DNA of 64,000 nt from assembly GCA_029572815.1 (NCBI GenBank), contig JAKPUQ010000209.1, positions 106,878 to 170,877 of the forward strand. Reading direction: 5' to 3'. The notes beneath the pieces were generated by a model. It ran no database searches, had not been told where the DNA came from, and saw nothing but the letters and a program-made list of their open reading frames with translations. Position 1 is the stretch's first letter. Every line of letters begins with the position of its first letter. A program made the translations under genes and the position numbers. Positions 9,088-16,383 of this stretch are shown here, in pieces. This DNA is from Bacillota bacterium (GTDB taxonomy: Bacteria; Bacillota; Clostridia; Oscillospirales; Ruminococcaceae).

Positions 9088-9654
9088 ATGGAAAGAGCAC
9101 TTATTGTTTCCGCTAACAACGAGGTCTCGGAGCTGGCTGAGCAGCTTCTGAGGATAGAGGGCTGCGGCAGGACAGCCGTTGCTGTCAGCGGAAGTGAGGC
9201 CAGAAGACTGGTAAAAAATGACGCCGAGCCTGAGCTGGTAATTATCAATACTCCCCTGTCCGATGAGTTCGGGCAGGAGCTTGCGGAAATGATCGCCGAT
9301 ATCACCTCAGCAGGCATTATACTTATTTGCAGCGGCGATGTCTCTGACGAAATTGCGGACAGGCTCTCCGACAGCGGTATAAACGTCCTCGCAAGACCTG
9401 TCACAAGGGAGCTCCTCCAGCGCACTATAAGGCTCGTTATAGCCGCAAGAGTGCGTATGGCAGGTGTGAGAGAAAGCTCTGATATCCTCAGCCGTATCGA
9501 GGAGATGCGCACTATCAACCGTGCCAAGACTACACTTATGAAGTACCTGAAGTTCACCGAGCCTCAGGCTCATAAGTACATCGAAAAGCAGGCTATGAAC
9601 AACCGCCAGACCCGTCTGGAGGTGGCTGTCCGTATCCTTGCACAGTATGAATGA
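9088..9654 (+). CDS. ANTAR-domain RNA-binding regulator with pseudo-receiver
   Basis: A 188-aa two-domain protein. Residues 1-120 have a response-regulator receiver fold, but the phosphoacceptor position reads VIIN (Asn 54 in place of Asp), the acidic pocket is SANNE rather than DD, and the usual KP is RP (103-104), so phosphorylation is unlikely. After a helical linker (~128-145), residues ~145-186 form the ANTAR domain, with AKTTLMKYL, EPQAHKYIEKQAM and the C-terminal helix LEVAVRIL. ANTAR proteins bind paired hexaloop hairpins in nascent RNA and prevent termination. It starts 8 bases after the GS-like gene with a GGAG site. As in AmiR, a protein partner rather than a phosphate may control it; the GS-like neighbour is the obvious candidate (inference). 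Confidence 0.92.
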   Translation: MERALIVSANNEVSELAEQLLRIEGCGRTAVAVSGSEARRLVKNDAEPELVIINTPLSDEFGQELAEMIADITSAGIILICSGDVSDEIADRLSDSGINVLARPVTRELLQRTIRLVIAARVRMAGVRESSDILSRIEEMRTINRAKTTLMKYLKFTEPQAHKYIEKQAMNNRQTRLEVAVRILAQYE

Positions 9655-10060
9655 TATGAGCGAAAAATTCATTGCGGTCATTACCGACAGACAAAATGAC
9701 AGCGAGTCTGAGCTTTCGGTATTTACCTGCGAGTACGAAAAGGACGGCGTGAAGCACACCGCCACATACAAAGACGGTACCCACATGATAGTCGATGTGG
9801 ACAGTACCATCGAGATAACCGTCGAAAACGGGCAGATCATCGGCACCAATGTTGATAAGATCGTTGGCTCAAACAGTATATTTATGCTGGTATGCCTGTT
9901 TATCTTTATCGCTGTTGTGGTGCTGCTCTTTTGGTGGTTCGTGAAAACTAAGTACATAGCCGTCCGTATCGGTATAGGCGTTTTTGCTGCGGCTGTTTAC
10001 ATTTTTACACACATACCTTCAAAACAAAATAACAGGCTTACAATAAAGCGATCATTATGA
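9647..10060 (+). CDS. Small membrane protein of the GS-like/ANTAR operon
   Basis: About 137 aa if it starts at the ATG at 9647, which overlaps the ANTAR stop; an ATG at 9656 is an alternative. The N-terminal ~80 residues are a soluble, beta-rich segment with many acidic residues; two hydrophobic helices follow (about residues 84-105 and 110-127). I recognise no family with certainty; the shape resembles DUF3592-type envelope proteins. The overlap with both neighbours indicates translational coupling within the operon. Confidence 0.7.
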   Translation: MNDMSEKFIAVITDRQNDSESELSVFTCEYEKDGVKHTATYKDGTHMIVDVDSTIEITVENGQIIGTNVDKIVGSNSIFMLVCLFIFIAVVVLLFWWFVKTKYIAVRIGIGVFAAAVYIFTHIPSKQNNRLTIKRSL

Positions 10061-11151
10061 AGAAAACTGTATTATTTGCCCTCATGGCTCTGCTTGCACT
10101 TACCGGCTGTGACAGCAAAGAGCAAAAAAAGCTGAACAAGCAGTATATCAGCACAGCCAAGTCCAATGCCGTTAAGTATATTGAGGATAAGTACGGCTTT
10201 ACTCCTGAGGTCAGAAGTGCAGAACAGGAAAGAGAATATGGCTGGATAAACTCTGCCCCTCTGACTACGGTATACGTCCGTATGAACCACGATGGCCGTG
10301 ACTTCGGTGTGTATATCGACGGTGCAACAGATAATACCGACGGATATGACAATTACCAGAGCAAGGATATTGCCGATCACTTCTGTTCCGCTATTTCTGA
10401 GATAACAGGCAAGCCTGTGCAGCTTACTCTGAAAGGCGGAATGGTCCAGACAAGCTTTGATCCCATAGAGAATGAATGCATTAATATGTATTCGGAGAGC
10501 TTCGATACTTCCGCTCCTGAGGAGTTTTTCAGCAGGAGCCAATGCTCGGTGCTGGCGGAATATGTGAATACGGATATTTCCTCCATTTCTGGCAAGGATC
10601 TTCCCTTGTACTTTTTCAAAAACAATAATAAGAACGACATCACTCTGGTATCATATCGGGATAAGGATTATGTTGGTCTGTACGATCAGAGCTCTATGCT
10701 CCCATTTCATGCGGAGAGCAGGACCATCATCAACCGCGTTGAAACTGTCCATGAGGACTTCTCCCTCGGGCAGGTGGGAGATATGTCCTATTATATCAAG
10801 GACGAGGACAGCAGTGCTGTTACCGTCAGGGAGGTCGTCCCCGATAACGGCTCTGAATGGGACGATGAATTCTTTACCGCAGAGACAGCTTCTAAAGCCT
10901 ACTCCTTCAGATGCGACCATGACTGCGAAGTGAATATCTTCTTTCCGAAGTCTGCTATTGAACCCCTGGATCCCAATTATATCAAGAACCATCGGGAACT
11001 CGGTATCTGCCGCGGTAACGGCAGCAGCCGCGCCTTTGATACATATAATCTCATGCATTTAAATGATGACTATGAGATATGCAGTTTTAACCTTAATGCC
11101 GATCAGGAAGCTTATATTGTCTTCCTTCATCTGACAAATGTAAAAAAATAA
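10057..11151 (+). CDS. Predicted lipoprotein, unknown function
   Basis: A 364-aa protein with a lipoprotein signal peptide: MKK, hydrophobic core, then lipobox LTGC with the acylated Cys at residue 18. The mature part is acidic and shows no domain I can name. Its ATG overlaps the previous stop (ATGA), so it is the last gene of the operon begun by the GS-like protein. A strong terminator follows immediately. It would sit on the outer face of the membrane. Linkage to nitrogen control is by operon context only. Confidence 0.78.
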   Translation: MKKTVLFALMALLALTGCDSKEQKKLNKQYISTAKSNAVKYIEDKYGFTPEVRSAEQEREYGWINSAPLTTVYVRMNHDGRDFGVYIDGATDNTDGYDNYQSKDIADHFCSAISEITGKPVQLTLKGGMVQTSFDPIENECINMYSESFDTSAPEEFFSRSQCSVLAEYVNTDISSISGKDLPLYFFKNNNKNDITLVSYRDKDYVGLYDQSSMLPFHAESRTIINRVETVHEDFSLGQVGDMSYYIKDEDSSAVTVREVVPDNGSEWDDEFFTAETASKAYSFRCDHDCEVNIFFPKSAIEPLDPNYIKNHRELGICRGNGSSRAFDTYNLMHLNDDYEICSFNLNADQEAYIVFLHLTNVKK

Positions 11152-11152
11152 A

Positions 11153-11184
11153 TAAGCCCCGCGATCAAAAGCGGGGCTTTTGTT
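11153..11184. terminator. Bidirectional intrinsic terminator
   Basis: Stem AAGCCCCGC/GCGGGGCTT (11154-11162 and 11171-11179) with T-rich flanks on both strands. It ends the rightward GS-like operon and the leftward ECF sigma operon, which converge here. Confidence 0.88.
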
Positions 11185-11467
11185 ATTTCATTCTGCCGAA
11201 TATCAAGCGCATAAGCCAGTAATCCGTCGATGAGATCCCTCTGCTTTCATGCATGATCATAAATGTCAGAAATGCTGTGGAAATGAGTATCGCCAAAATA
11301 CTTAGAGCTATGGGTATCTTTATGAGATACCTGCCGCGAAGCTTTACAGATGCAATAATGGTTATAACTGCAAGCACTATGCTCTCGCCCGGAAGTCCGA
11401 AAAACCAAAGTCCTAAAGCTGCCGCAGACATTATTATCAGCGGTATGTTGAATTTTCTCTCAGTCAT
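11183..11467 (-). CDS. Small membrane protein downstream of anti-sigma factor
   Basis: About 94 aa from the ATG at 11467, which overlaps the anti-sigma stop (ATGACTGA) and so is preferred to an upstream Met. It has about three hydrophobic helices and a short polar C-terminus. No family recognised. Third gene of the ECF sigma/anti-sigma operon, so it may modulate the signal or belong to the regulon. Confidence 0.65.
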   Translation of the reverse strand: MTERKFNIPLIIMSAAALGLWFFGLPGESIVLAVITIIASVKLRGRYLIKIPIALSILAILISTAFLTFMIMHESRGISSTDYWLMRLIFGRMK

Positions 11468-12116
11468 TTTTATCACGCTCCCATAAAATATGCTTCTGTT
11501 TATCGCCCTTATCGTAATAAAAAACGGTGTCATATTCCGTATTCTCAGCTGTATTGAACAGAATCACAGAATGTTCCGGTTCAAATTGAAAGAAGAAATT
11601 CCGTGAGAATATATTTATTCTTCGTTCCATAAATGTAACACCGTATGCACACTTTTTCTCTTTATCAAAATCCGGATCTCCGAAAACAGCACCATCTATA
11701 TCAGCAGCAGTCGAAAAAATACGGTCACAATCAATTTTATTGCATATAAGGCGTACATCACCATTTTCTTCTTCTACAACAGAAATACAGTTTTCAAGCT
11801 TTTTGTCATCGTAATCCATATTAGTCATGGTGTTCGCCATATATACTATAACCCCCATCATGGCACAGAGCAGCGCCAGTGCGCTTATAATGCCAACTAT
11901 TATGTTCTCTGTACGGAGCCTTCTCTTTATACGTTTAAGCACATCTGTGTCCTTCTGAGGGCTTACAGTGACATTTTTCCGGAGCTTTTCAAGCTCTGCT
12001 TTACAGTCGGGGCATTCTTTTATATGCTCTTCAACAGCTTTTCTGCTCTCTTCGCTGCATACATCATCAGTGTACAGCGGAAGGAGATCTTTTATCATTT
12101 CACAGTTCTTACTCAT
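11460..12116 (-). CDS. Zinc-finger anti-sigma factor
   Basis: A 218-aa membrane-anchored anti-sigma factor. The N-terminal putative zinc-finger (zf-HC2) has Cys-5, Cys-20, then the HxxxCxxC pattern (HIKECPDC), the zinc-binding form of the anti-sigma domain. A single transmembrane helix lies around residues 80-105, and the C-terminal ~110 residues are an extracytoplasmic sensor of unknown type. It overlaps the sigma gene by four bases (ATGA), the usual coupled arrangement that keeps sigma and anti-sigma stoichiometric. Confidence 0.9.
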   Translation of the reverse strand: MSKNCEMIKDLLPLYTDDVCSEESRKAVEEHIKECPDCKAELEKLRKNVTVSPQKDTDVLKRIKRRLRTENIIVGIISALALLCAMMGVIVYMANTMTNMDYDDKKLENCISVVEEENGDVRLICNKIDCDRIFSTAADIDGAVFGDPDFDKEKKCAYGVTFMERRINIFSRNFFFQFEPEHSVILFNTAENTEYDTVFYYDKGDKQKHILWERDKND

Positions 12117-12619
12117 TTCTGTTCCTCCAGTTCTTCTATTATTTTCAGCTTGGCTCGGTGGAAAGTCACTCTCGCCCAGCTCTCGGTCTTGCCGAATAGC
12201 TCACCTATCTGACGGAAGCTCAACTCCCCGAACACCCTTAGGGTGAATACCTCCTTATATGGCTCAGCCATTGTGTGAAGTATGCGGTGTATAACTGCAG
12301 ACTGCTGTGAGTCGGCAAGCTGTTCCTCCACCGACAGAGCTGTATCTGGCATAGTATCGGGGATCTCGTCACCTGTGAAGCGCTTTGCCTTTTTATAGTG
12401 TGTGTACAGCAGATTCTTCGCTATCTGGCACAGCCATACCCTTATATCGCAGTCTCCGCGGAAGCTTTCAACGGACTTCAGAGCCTTGAAAAAGGTCTCC
12501 TGAGTTATATCCTCGGCAAGGTGCTCGTCTGTCGAAAGTGACCGTATATATAGGTATACATCATGGAAATAGTCATTATAGAGCTCTTCAATCTTTTCCA
12601 AACTTCTCACCGCCTTCAA
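12113..12619 (-). CDS. ECF-subfamily RNA polymerase sigma factor
   Basis: A 168-aa sigma-70 family protein with only regions 2 and 4, typical of ECF sigmas. Region 2 (about 10-80) includes EDITQETFFKAL and the RVWLCQIAKNLLYTHYK helix; region 4 (about 110-165) includes the helix-turn-helix RQIGELFGKTESWARVTFHRAK. The longest frame starts at a TTG (12619); a nearby GTG or TTG start is possible. It heads an operon with its anti-sigma factor, so it probably responds to an envelope signal and may control itself. Confidence 0.93.
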   Translation of the reverse strand: MKAVRSLEKIEELYNDYFHDVYLYIRSLSTDEHLAEDITQETFFKALKSVESFRGDCDIRVWLCQIAKNLLYTHYKKAKRFTGDEIPDTMPDTALSVEEQLADSQQSAVIHRILHTMAEPYKEVFTLRVFGELSFRQIGELFGKTESWARVTFHRAKLKIIEELEEQK

Positions 12620-12622
12620 CTA

Positions 12623-12651
12623 TAAGACTTCGCTGTTTAACTTTCGTTACA
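12623..12651 (-). promoter_or_regulatory. Possible ECF-type autoregulatory promoter
   Basis: On the minus strand TGTAAC (12646-12651), 17 bases, then GTCTTA (12623-12628), just upstream of the ECF sigma gene. The AAC and GTC elements resemble ECF promoters more than the housekeeping consensus. The short distance to the start codon makes this tentative. Confidence 0.3.
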
Positions 12652-12660
12652 GAAATTTTC

Positions 12661-12702
12661 AAAAAAATAAAAGGCTGCGGATAATCGCTATCCGCAGCCT
12701 GT
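12661..12702 (-). terminator. Intrinsic terminator of the acidic zinc-ribbon gene
   Basis: An 11-bp stem built on AGGCTGCGGATA and its complement (12672-12682 / 12690-12700) followed, on the minus strand, by a T-rich run over 12661-12671. It separates the zinc-ribbon gene from the ECF operon. Confidence 0.9.
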
Positions 12703-12719
12703 TTTACGATTATTTGCGA

Positions 12720-13211
12720 TCACTTCTTCTCGGGCTCTTCGTCCTTATCCTCAAAGTCCTCAAAAGTAAGATCGTCAGAATCAAACTCAAGGAGCTCATC
12801 GCAGTTAGGACAGTTTATTGATCCCTCTTCGATCATGCCCTCGTCAAGGAGAATGGTGTCTCCGCAGGTGGGGCAGGTGATCTCATAAAGCTCATCGTCC
12901 TCGTCATCGAAGTCAAAATCGTCCTCATCGTCCCAGTCATCATCTTCGTCGCAGGTGTCGCAGTCACCGTCGCACTCGTCACAGTCGAGATCCTCATAGA
13001 AATCGTCCTCAACTGCGCCAAGATCCTCGTCAAGGATGTCGCAGAGCTCTGTGAGCTCGTCTACCTGTGACTGGAGGTCCTCAACATAGAGCACCAGCTC
13101 GGACATTACCTCTGACATCTGGATGAGAGCCTTGCCCTCCTTTGTAGATGCGTCGATCTCAAGACCGTCGATAAGTCCCTGTAAATATGACATTTTCTCG
13201 GTAAGCTTCAT
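12720..13211 (-). CDS. Acidic CD1247-like protein with C-terminal zinc ribbon
   Basis: A 163-aa protein. The N-terminal ~60 residues (SYLQGLIDGLEI... with a coiled-coil-like segment) resemble the N-terminal domain found in small clostridial CD1247-type proteins. The middle (~65-110) is extremely acidic, with scattered Cys pairs (CDECDGDCDTC). Then a zinc ribbon, CPTC ... CPNC, spans ~113-140. Function is unknown; zinc ribbon plus acidic tail suggests a nucleic-acid- or protein-binding regulator. It has its own terminator and follows efp on the same strand with a 43-bp gap. Confidence 0.75.
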   Translation of the reverse strand: MKLTEKMSYLQGLIDGLEIDASTKEGKALIQMSEVMSELVLYVEDLQSQVDELTELCDILDEDLGAVEDDFYEDLDCDECDGDCDTCDEDDDWDDEDDFDFDDEDDELYEITCPTCGDTILLDEGMIEEGSINCPNCDELLEFDSDDLTFEDFEDKDEEPEKK

Positions 13212-13254
13212 AACAAGCTCCTCCTCTCAAAATAGTATCGCGGTTAACAGGAGC

Positions 13255-13812
13255 TTATGCTCTTGACATATACTCGCCTGTTCTTGTATCTACCTGAATG
13301 ATCTCGCCTTCGTCGATGAAGAGCGGAACCTTGATCTCTGCGCCTGTCTCAAGTGTTGCAGGCTTTGTAGCGTTTGTAGCTGTATCGCCCTTGAAGCCGG
13401 GGTCTGTCTGTGTGACCTTCAGCTCAACGAAGTTGGGGGGCTCTACGCCGAATACATTGCCCTTGTATGAGAGGATCTTACAGATCATCTCTTCCTTAAC
13501 GAACTTGAAGTTGTCGCCAAGGATAGATGCGCTGATCGGTACCTGCTCATAGGTCTCGAGATCCATGAAGTAGTAAAGATCGCCGTCGTTGTAGCTGTAC
13601 TGCATATCCTTTCTCTCAACGAAAGCTGTAGGGAACTTAGCTGTGGGGTTGAAAGAAGTTTCTACAACTGAACCTGTGATTACGTTCTTGTATTTAGTTC
13701 TTACAAAAGCAGCTCCCTTACCGGGCTTAACGTGCTGGAATTCAACGACCTGAACAACCTGTCCGTCAAGCTCAAAGGTAACGCCGTTTCTGAAATCTCC
13801 TGCTGAAATCAT
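13255..13812 (-). CDS. efp: Translation elongation factor P
   Basis: EF-P relieves ribosome stalling at proline stretches. The 185-aa protein starts [10 protein letters not shown] at 13812, placed by a GGAGG site and family length; an upstream Met only adds a non-homologous extension. The N-terminal KOW-like domain with the loop KPGKGAAFV (the modified Lys position) is followed by two OB folds. It has its own promoter at 13853-13881 and follows the pepP gene, a common pepP-efp pairing. Confidence 0.97.
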   Translation of the reverse strand: MISAGDFRNGVTFELDGQVVQVVEFQHVKPGKGAAFVRTKYKNVITGSVVETSFNPTAKFPTAFVERKDMQYSYNDGDLYYFMDLETYEQVPISASILGDNFKFVKEEMICKILSYKGNVFGVEPPNFVELKVTQTDPGFKGDTATNATKPATLETGAEIKVPLFIDEGEIIQVDTRTGEYMSRA

Positions 13813-13852
13813 TATAAATACCTCCGTATTTTTCAAATTAATATGATACTTT

Positions 13853-13881
13853 ATTTTATCACATTTCAGGAATTTTTGCAA
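13853..13881 (-). promoter_or_regulatory. Sigma-A promoter of efp
   Basis: Minus strand TTGCAA (13876-13881), 17-base spacer, TAAAAT (13853-13858), between the end of pepP and efp. Good but not perfect match; the leader is about 35 bases. Confidence 0.55.
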
Positions 13882-13898
13882 TACCTAAAGCGATATTC

Positions 13899-14964
13899 TT
13901 ATAAAGTTATGAGATTTTTTGCACTTTTTGTCAAGTTTTCGCAGCCGTTTTCAGTCAAAATGACAAAATCCTCTATACGGACTCCGAACTTTCCTGCGAT
14001 GTATATACCCGGCTCTACCGTCACTACTGCGCCCTCATTCAGGGGGAAGCTTGTAATTGGGTGAAGCATTGGGCTTTTCGTGTATCTCCATGCCTACGCC
14101 GTGTCCGAGGGAATGTCCGAAGCAGGCGCCGTAGCCTGCCTTTTCGATGATGTCTCTGGACACCTTGTCAAGGTCGCTGCCCAGTATGCCTGCCCTTGCA
14201 GCTTCTATGCCTGCAAGCTGTGCCTCAAGGACTGTATCGTATACCTTTCGCATCTCCTCTGTGGGCTCCCCTACGCAGACCGTTCTGGTCATGTCGCTGT
14301 GGTAGCCGTTGTAGACTGCGCCGAAGTCCATGAGGACGAAGTCGCCGCTCTCCACCTTCTTGTCGGAGGGAACTCCGTGGGGCATGGAGGTATTGGCTCC
14401 CGAAAGTACTATCGTATCGAAGGAAAGATCCTCAGCGCCCAAAGCAAACATCAGGCGGTTCAGCTCCAGAGCTATCTCTCGCTCGGTGACACCCACCTTT
14501 ATGAAGCCCATAAGCTCCTCCAGAGCCCTCTCAGCTATCTCCTGAGCCTTCCTTATGCAGGCTATCTCATCGCTGTCCTTAGAGGCTCTCAGTGTGGCTA
14601 TGGCGTTGCTGAGAGAGTCGTTGCTGACAAAGGTAAGGTCTGTGAAGAAGTGCTCATAGGCGTTTAGCTCCTTCACCGTCATGGTCTCGGACTCTATTGC
14701 CATGGACTCTGCGCCGTGCTTTTTCAGCAGCTCCATGAGCTGGGGGTAGAGCTTCTTCAGCTCTATCACCTCGGCGTCCTTTACTGTGGCTCTCGCCTTC
14801 TCTATGTAGCGGAAATCAATGAGCAGATACGCCTTTTCCGGGAACGCGAGCACAACTCCTGCGGATGACTTCATGCCTGTGAAGTAACGTCTGTTTATGT
14901 CAGAGGTTATGAGTACGCAGTCTGCGCCCTCAAATATTTCAAAAAGTCTGTCAAATCTGGTCAT
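13899..14964 (-). pseudogene. pepP: Xaa-Pro aminopeptidase (M24), frameshifted
   Basis: Metallopeptidase removing N-terminal residues before proline. From the ATG at 14964 (AGAGG site) the frame runs to a premature stop at 14035 just after NYKLPPE. The C-terminus ([13 protein letters not shown] ... RIEDFVIL) is intact in another frame and ends at 13899. Dropping one C from the run of five (plus-strand G at 14042-14046) joins the parts into a 354-aa protein of normal length. The broken version keeps the metal ligands Asp (DFGAVYNGYHSD) and His ([13 protein letters not shown]) but loses the Glu of VEPG and of RIED, so it would be inactive unless frameshifting occurs. It may be a sequencing error. 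Neighbours aroQ upstream and efp downstream. Confidence 0.85.
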
Positions 14965-14974
14965 GCAGCACCTC

Positions 14975-15406
14975 TTAAAGCTCGGAAAGAGCCTGCACTG
15001 CAAGATAATAGCTTCCGAAGCCGAAGCCGCTTATACTGCCCTTGCAAACAGGCACGATGACAGAATTTGAGCGGAAACCGTCCCTTGCGAACACGTTGCT
15101 GATGTGTACCTCGATAACAGGTATCTTTATGGCTGCGATAGCATCGCGGATAGCATAGCTGTAGTGTGTGTAGGCGCCTGCATTGAGAATGACTCCGTCA
15201 AAAGTCTTCCTTGCGGCGTGGAGCTTGTCTATAATGGCTCCCTCGTGGTTGGACTGGAATATCTCGCACTCCAGACCCTGTTCCATTGCACGGTCGATTA
15301 TATTGCTGTTGAGGTCATCGATGGTCAGGTTTCCATAGACTCCCGGCTCACGCTCTCCCAGAAGATTGAGGTTGGGACCGTGTATAACAAGTATCTTCTT
15401 TACCAT
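14975..15406 (-). CDS. aroQ: Type II 3-dehydroquinate dehydratase
   Basis: Shikimate-pathway enzyme converting 3-dehydroquinate to 3-dehydroshikimate, a dodecamer in the family. 143 aa. Visible motifs are GPNLNLLGEREPGVYG (catalytic Arg and Tyr region), NAGAYTHYSYAI and EVHISNVFARDGFR (catalytic His and Arg). It sits 2 bases after yqeG and 10 bases before the pepP start, so these genes form one operon. Confidence 0.96.
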   Translation of the reverse strand: MVKKILVIHGPNLNLLGEREPGVYGNLTIDDLNSNIIDRAMEQGLECEIFQSNHEGAIIDKLHAARKTFDGVILNAGAYTHYSYAIRDAIAAIKIPVIEVHISNVFARDGFRSNSVIVPVCKGSISGFGFGSYYLAVQALSEL

Positions 15407-15408
15407 AT

Positions 15409-15948
15409 TTACTCCTTTGCAAGTTTAACAAATTTCTTCGGCAGGAAGGGCTTTTCAAGCACTCTCTTGAATCTTATGAAGCGCTTGCTCTTTGGTTCAA
15501 GCTCTATGGGCTCGACGTAGAGCATAGTCACGCCAGATATGTTGGCTCCCCATACGTCTGTGAAGAGCTGATCCCCTACTGCGGCGGTCTCCGAGGCTTT
15601 CAGCCCCATCTTCTTCAATGCCGCCTTGTAGCCCCTTCTGAGAGGTTTGCCGCTGTCGCTGACGAAATCCAGCCCCAGGGGGTCCGCAAATGGTCTAACA
15701 CGCTCGGGGTGGTTGTTTGAGACTATTATGAGCTTTATCCCTTCGGCTCTCATGGTGTCAAGCCACTCCCTTATACCCTCGGCAGGGACGGGATTGTCAT
15801 GAGTGGTAAGGGTATTGTCCACGTCAAGGATAAGCCCCTTTATGCCGTGCTTCTTCAGAAAGGCGGGACTGATATCCACCGTTCTTCTGAAGGCGAAATC
15901 CACGTCGGTCCCTGTAATTTTATGTATAAGGCCCAAGTTATTTGTCAA
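15409..15948 (-). CDS. yqeG: YqeG-family HAD phosphatase
   Basis: A 179-aa HAD IIIA-type phosphatase. The DxDxT nucleophile motif is ILDVDNTLTTHD (~residues 41-52), followed by IIVSNN and GDQLFTDVWGAN. Family members act on phosphatidylglycerophosphate or similar small phosphates; the exact substrate cannot be told here. The longest frame starts at a TTG directly behind a GGAG, which is too close; an internal TTG near 15936 gives better spacing. First gene of a yqeG-aroQ-pepP group. Confidence 0.85.
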   Translation of the reverse strand: MTNNLGLIHKITGTDVDFAFRRTVDISPAFLKKHGIKGLILDVDNTLTTHDNPVPAEGIREWLDTMRAEGIKLIIVSNNHPERVRPFADPLGLDFVSDSGKPLRRGYKAALKKMGLKASETAAVGDQLFTDVWGANISGVTMLYVEPIELEPKSKRFIRFKRVLEKPFLPKKFVKLAKE

Positions 15949-15963
15949 CTCCGTTCATACAAA

Positions 15964-15990
15964 TGAAAAAGCGAGCCTAAGCCCGCTTTT
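15964..15990 (-). terminator. Terminator of rpsU
   Basis: Minus-strand stem AGCGGGC/GCTCGCT (one G-U pair) with a four-base loop and a following run of five T, located 26 bases after the rpsU stop. Confidence 0.75.
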
Positions 15991-16015
15991 ATCAACATTA
16001 ATCATTTCCGTAAGA

Positions 16016-16189
16016 TCAATACTTACGCTTACGAGCTGCCTCAGACTTCTTCTTACGCTTTACCGAAGGCTTCTCGTAGTGCTCTCTCTTACGAACCTCA
16101 GCAATTACGCCGTCCTTTGCACATGATCTCTTAAATCTCTTAAGAGCTGTGTCTAAAGACTCGTTTTTGCCAACACGAACTTCTGCCAC
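16016..16189 (-). CDS. rpsU: 30S ribosomal protein S21
   Basis: A 57-aa basic protein translated from a GTG at 16189 to a TGA at 16018-16016: [18 protein letters not shown], then a Lys/Arg-rich tail ending RKRKY. This is the typical S21 sequence and length. The GGAGGG site lies just upstream. S21 joins late in 30S assembly near the anti-Shine-Dalgarno region. It has its own promoter (16328-16356) and a leader of about 130 bases with two palindromic hairpins. Confidence 0.95.
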   Translation of the reverse strand: MAEVRVGKNESLDTALKRFKRSCAKDGVIAEVRKREHYEKPSVKRKKKSEAARKRKY

Positions 16190-16218
16190 TAAATTTCCCT
16201 CCCTTGTTCAGAGGTTGC

Positions 16219-16263
16219 TCGGAGCTGAGCTCCGATGCTCTATACTAATCACCCTTGAGGGTG
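16219..16263 (-). promoter_or_regulatory. Paired hairpins in the rpsU leader
   Basis: Two near-perfect palindromes lie in the untranslated leader: TCGGAGCT/AGCTCCGA (16219-16235, one-base centre) and CACCCTTGAGGGTG (16250-16263). Neither is followed by a T run, so they are not terminators. They may stabilise the mRNA or serve as a protein-binding site for feedback control. Confidence 0.45.
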
Positions 16264-16327
16264 TCAGTCAGCATATACCCCAATAAATAGCAGATATACT
16301 ATAATTAGTTATAAAGAATATACTATA

Positions 16328-16356
16328 AGTTTACCATATTTTCGGACGATTGTCAA
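16328..16356 (-). promoter_or_regulatory. Sigma-A promoter of rpsU
   Basis: Minus strand TTGACA (16351-16356), 17-base spacer, TAAACT (16328-16333), immediately downstream of the leuS end. Confidence 0.65.
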
Positions 16357-16383
16357 GCTTTTTTTTCGCCCAGAAAAAATTCG

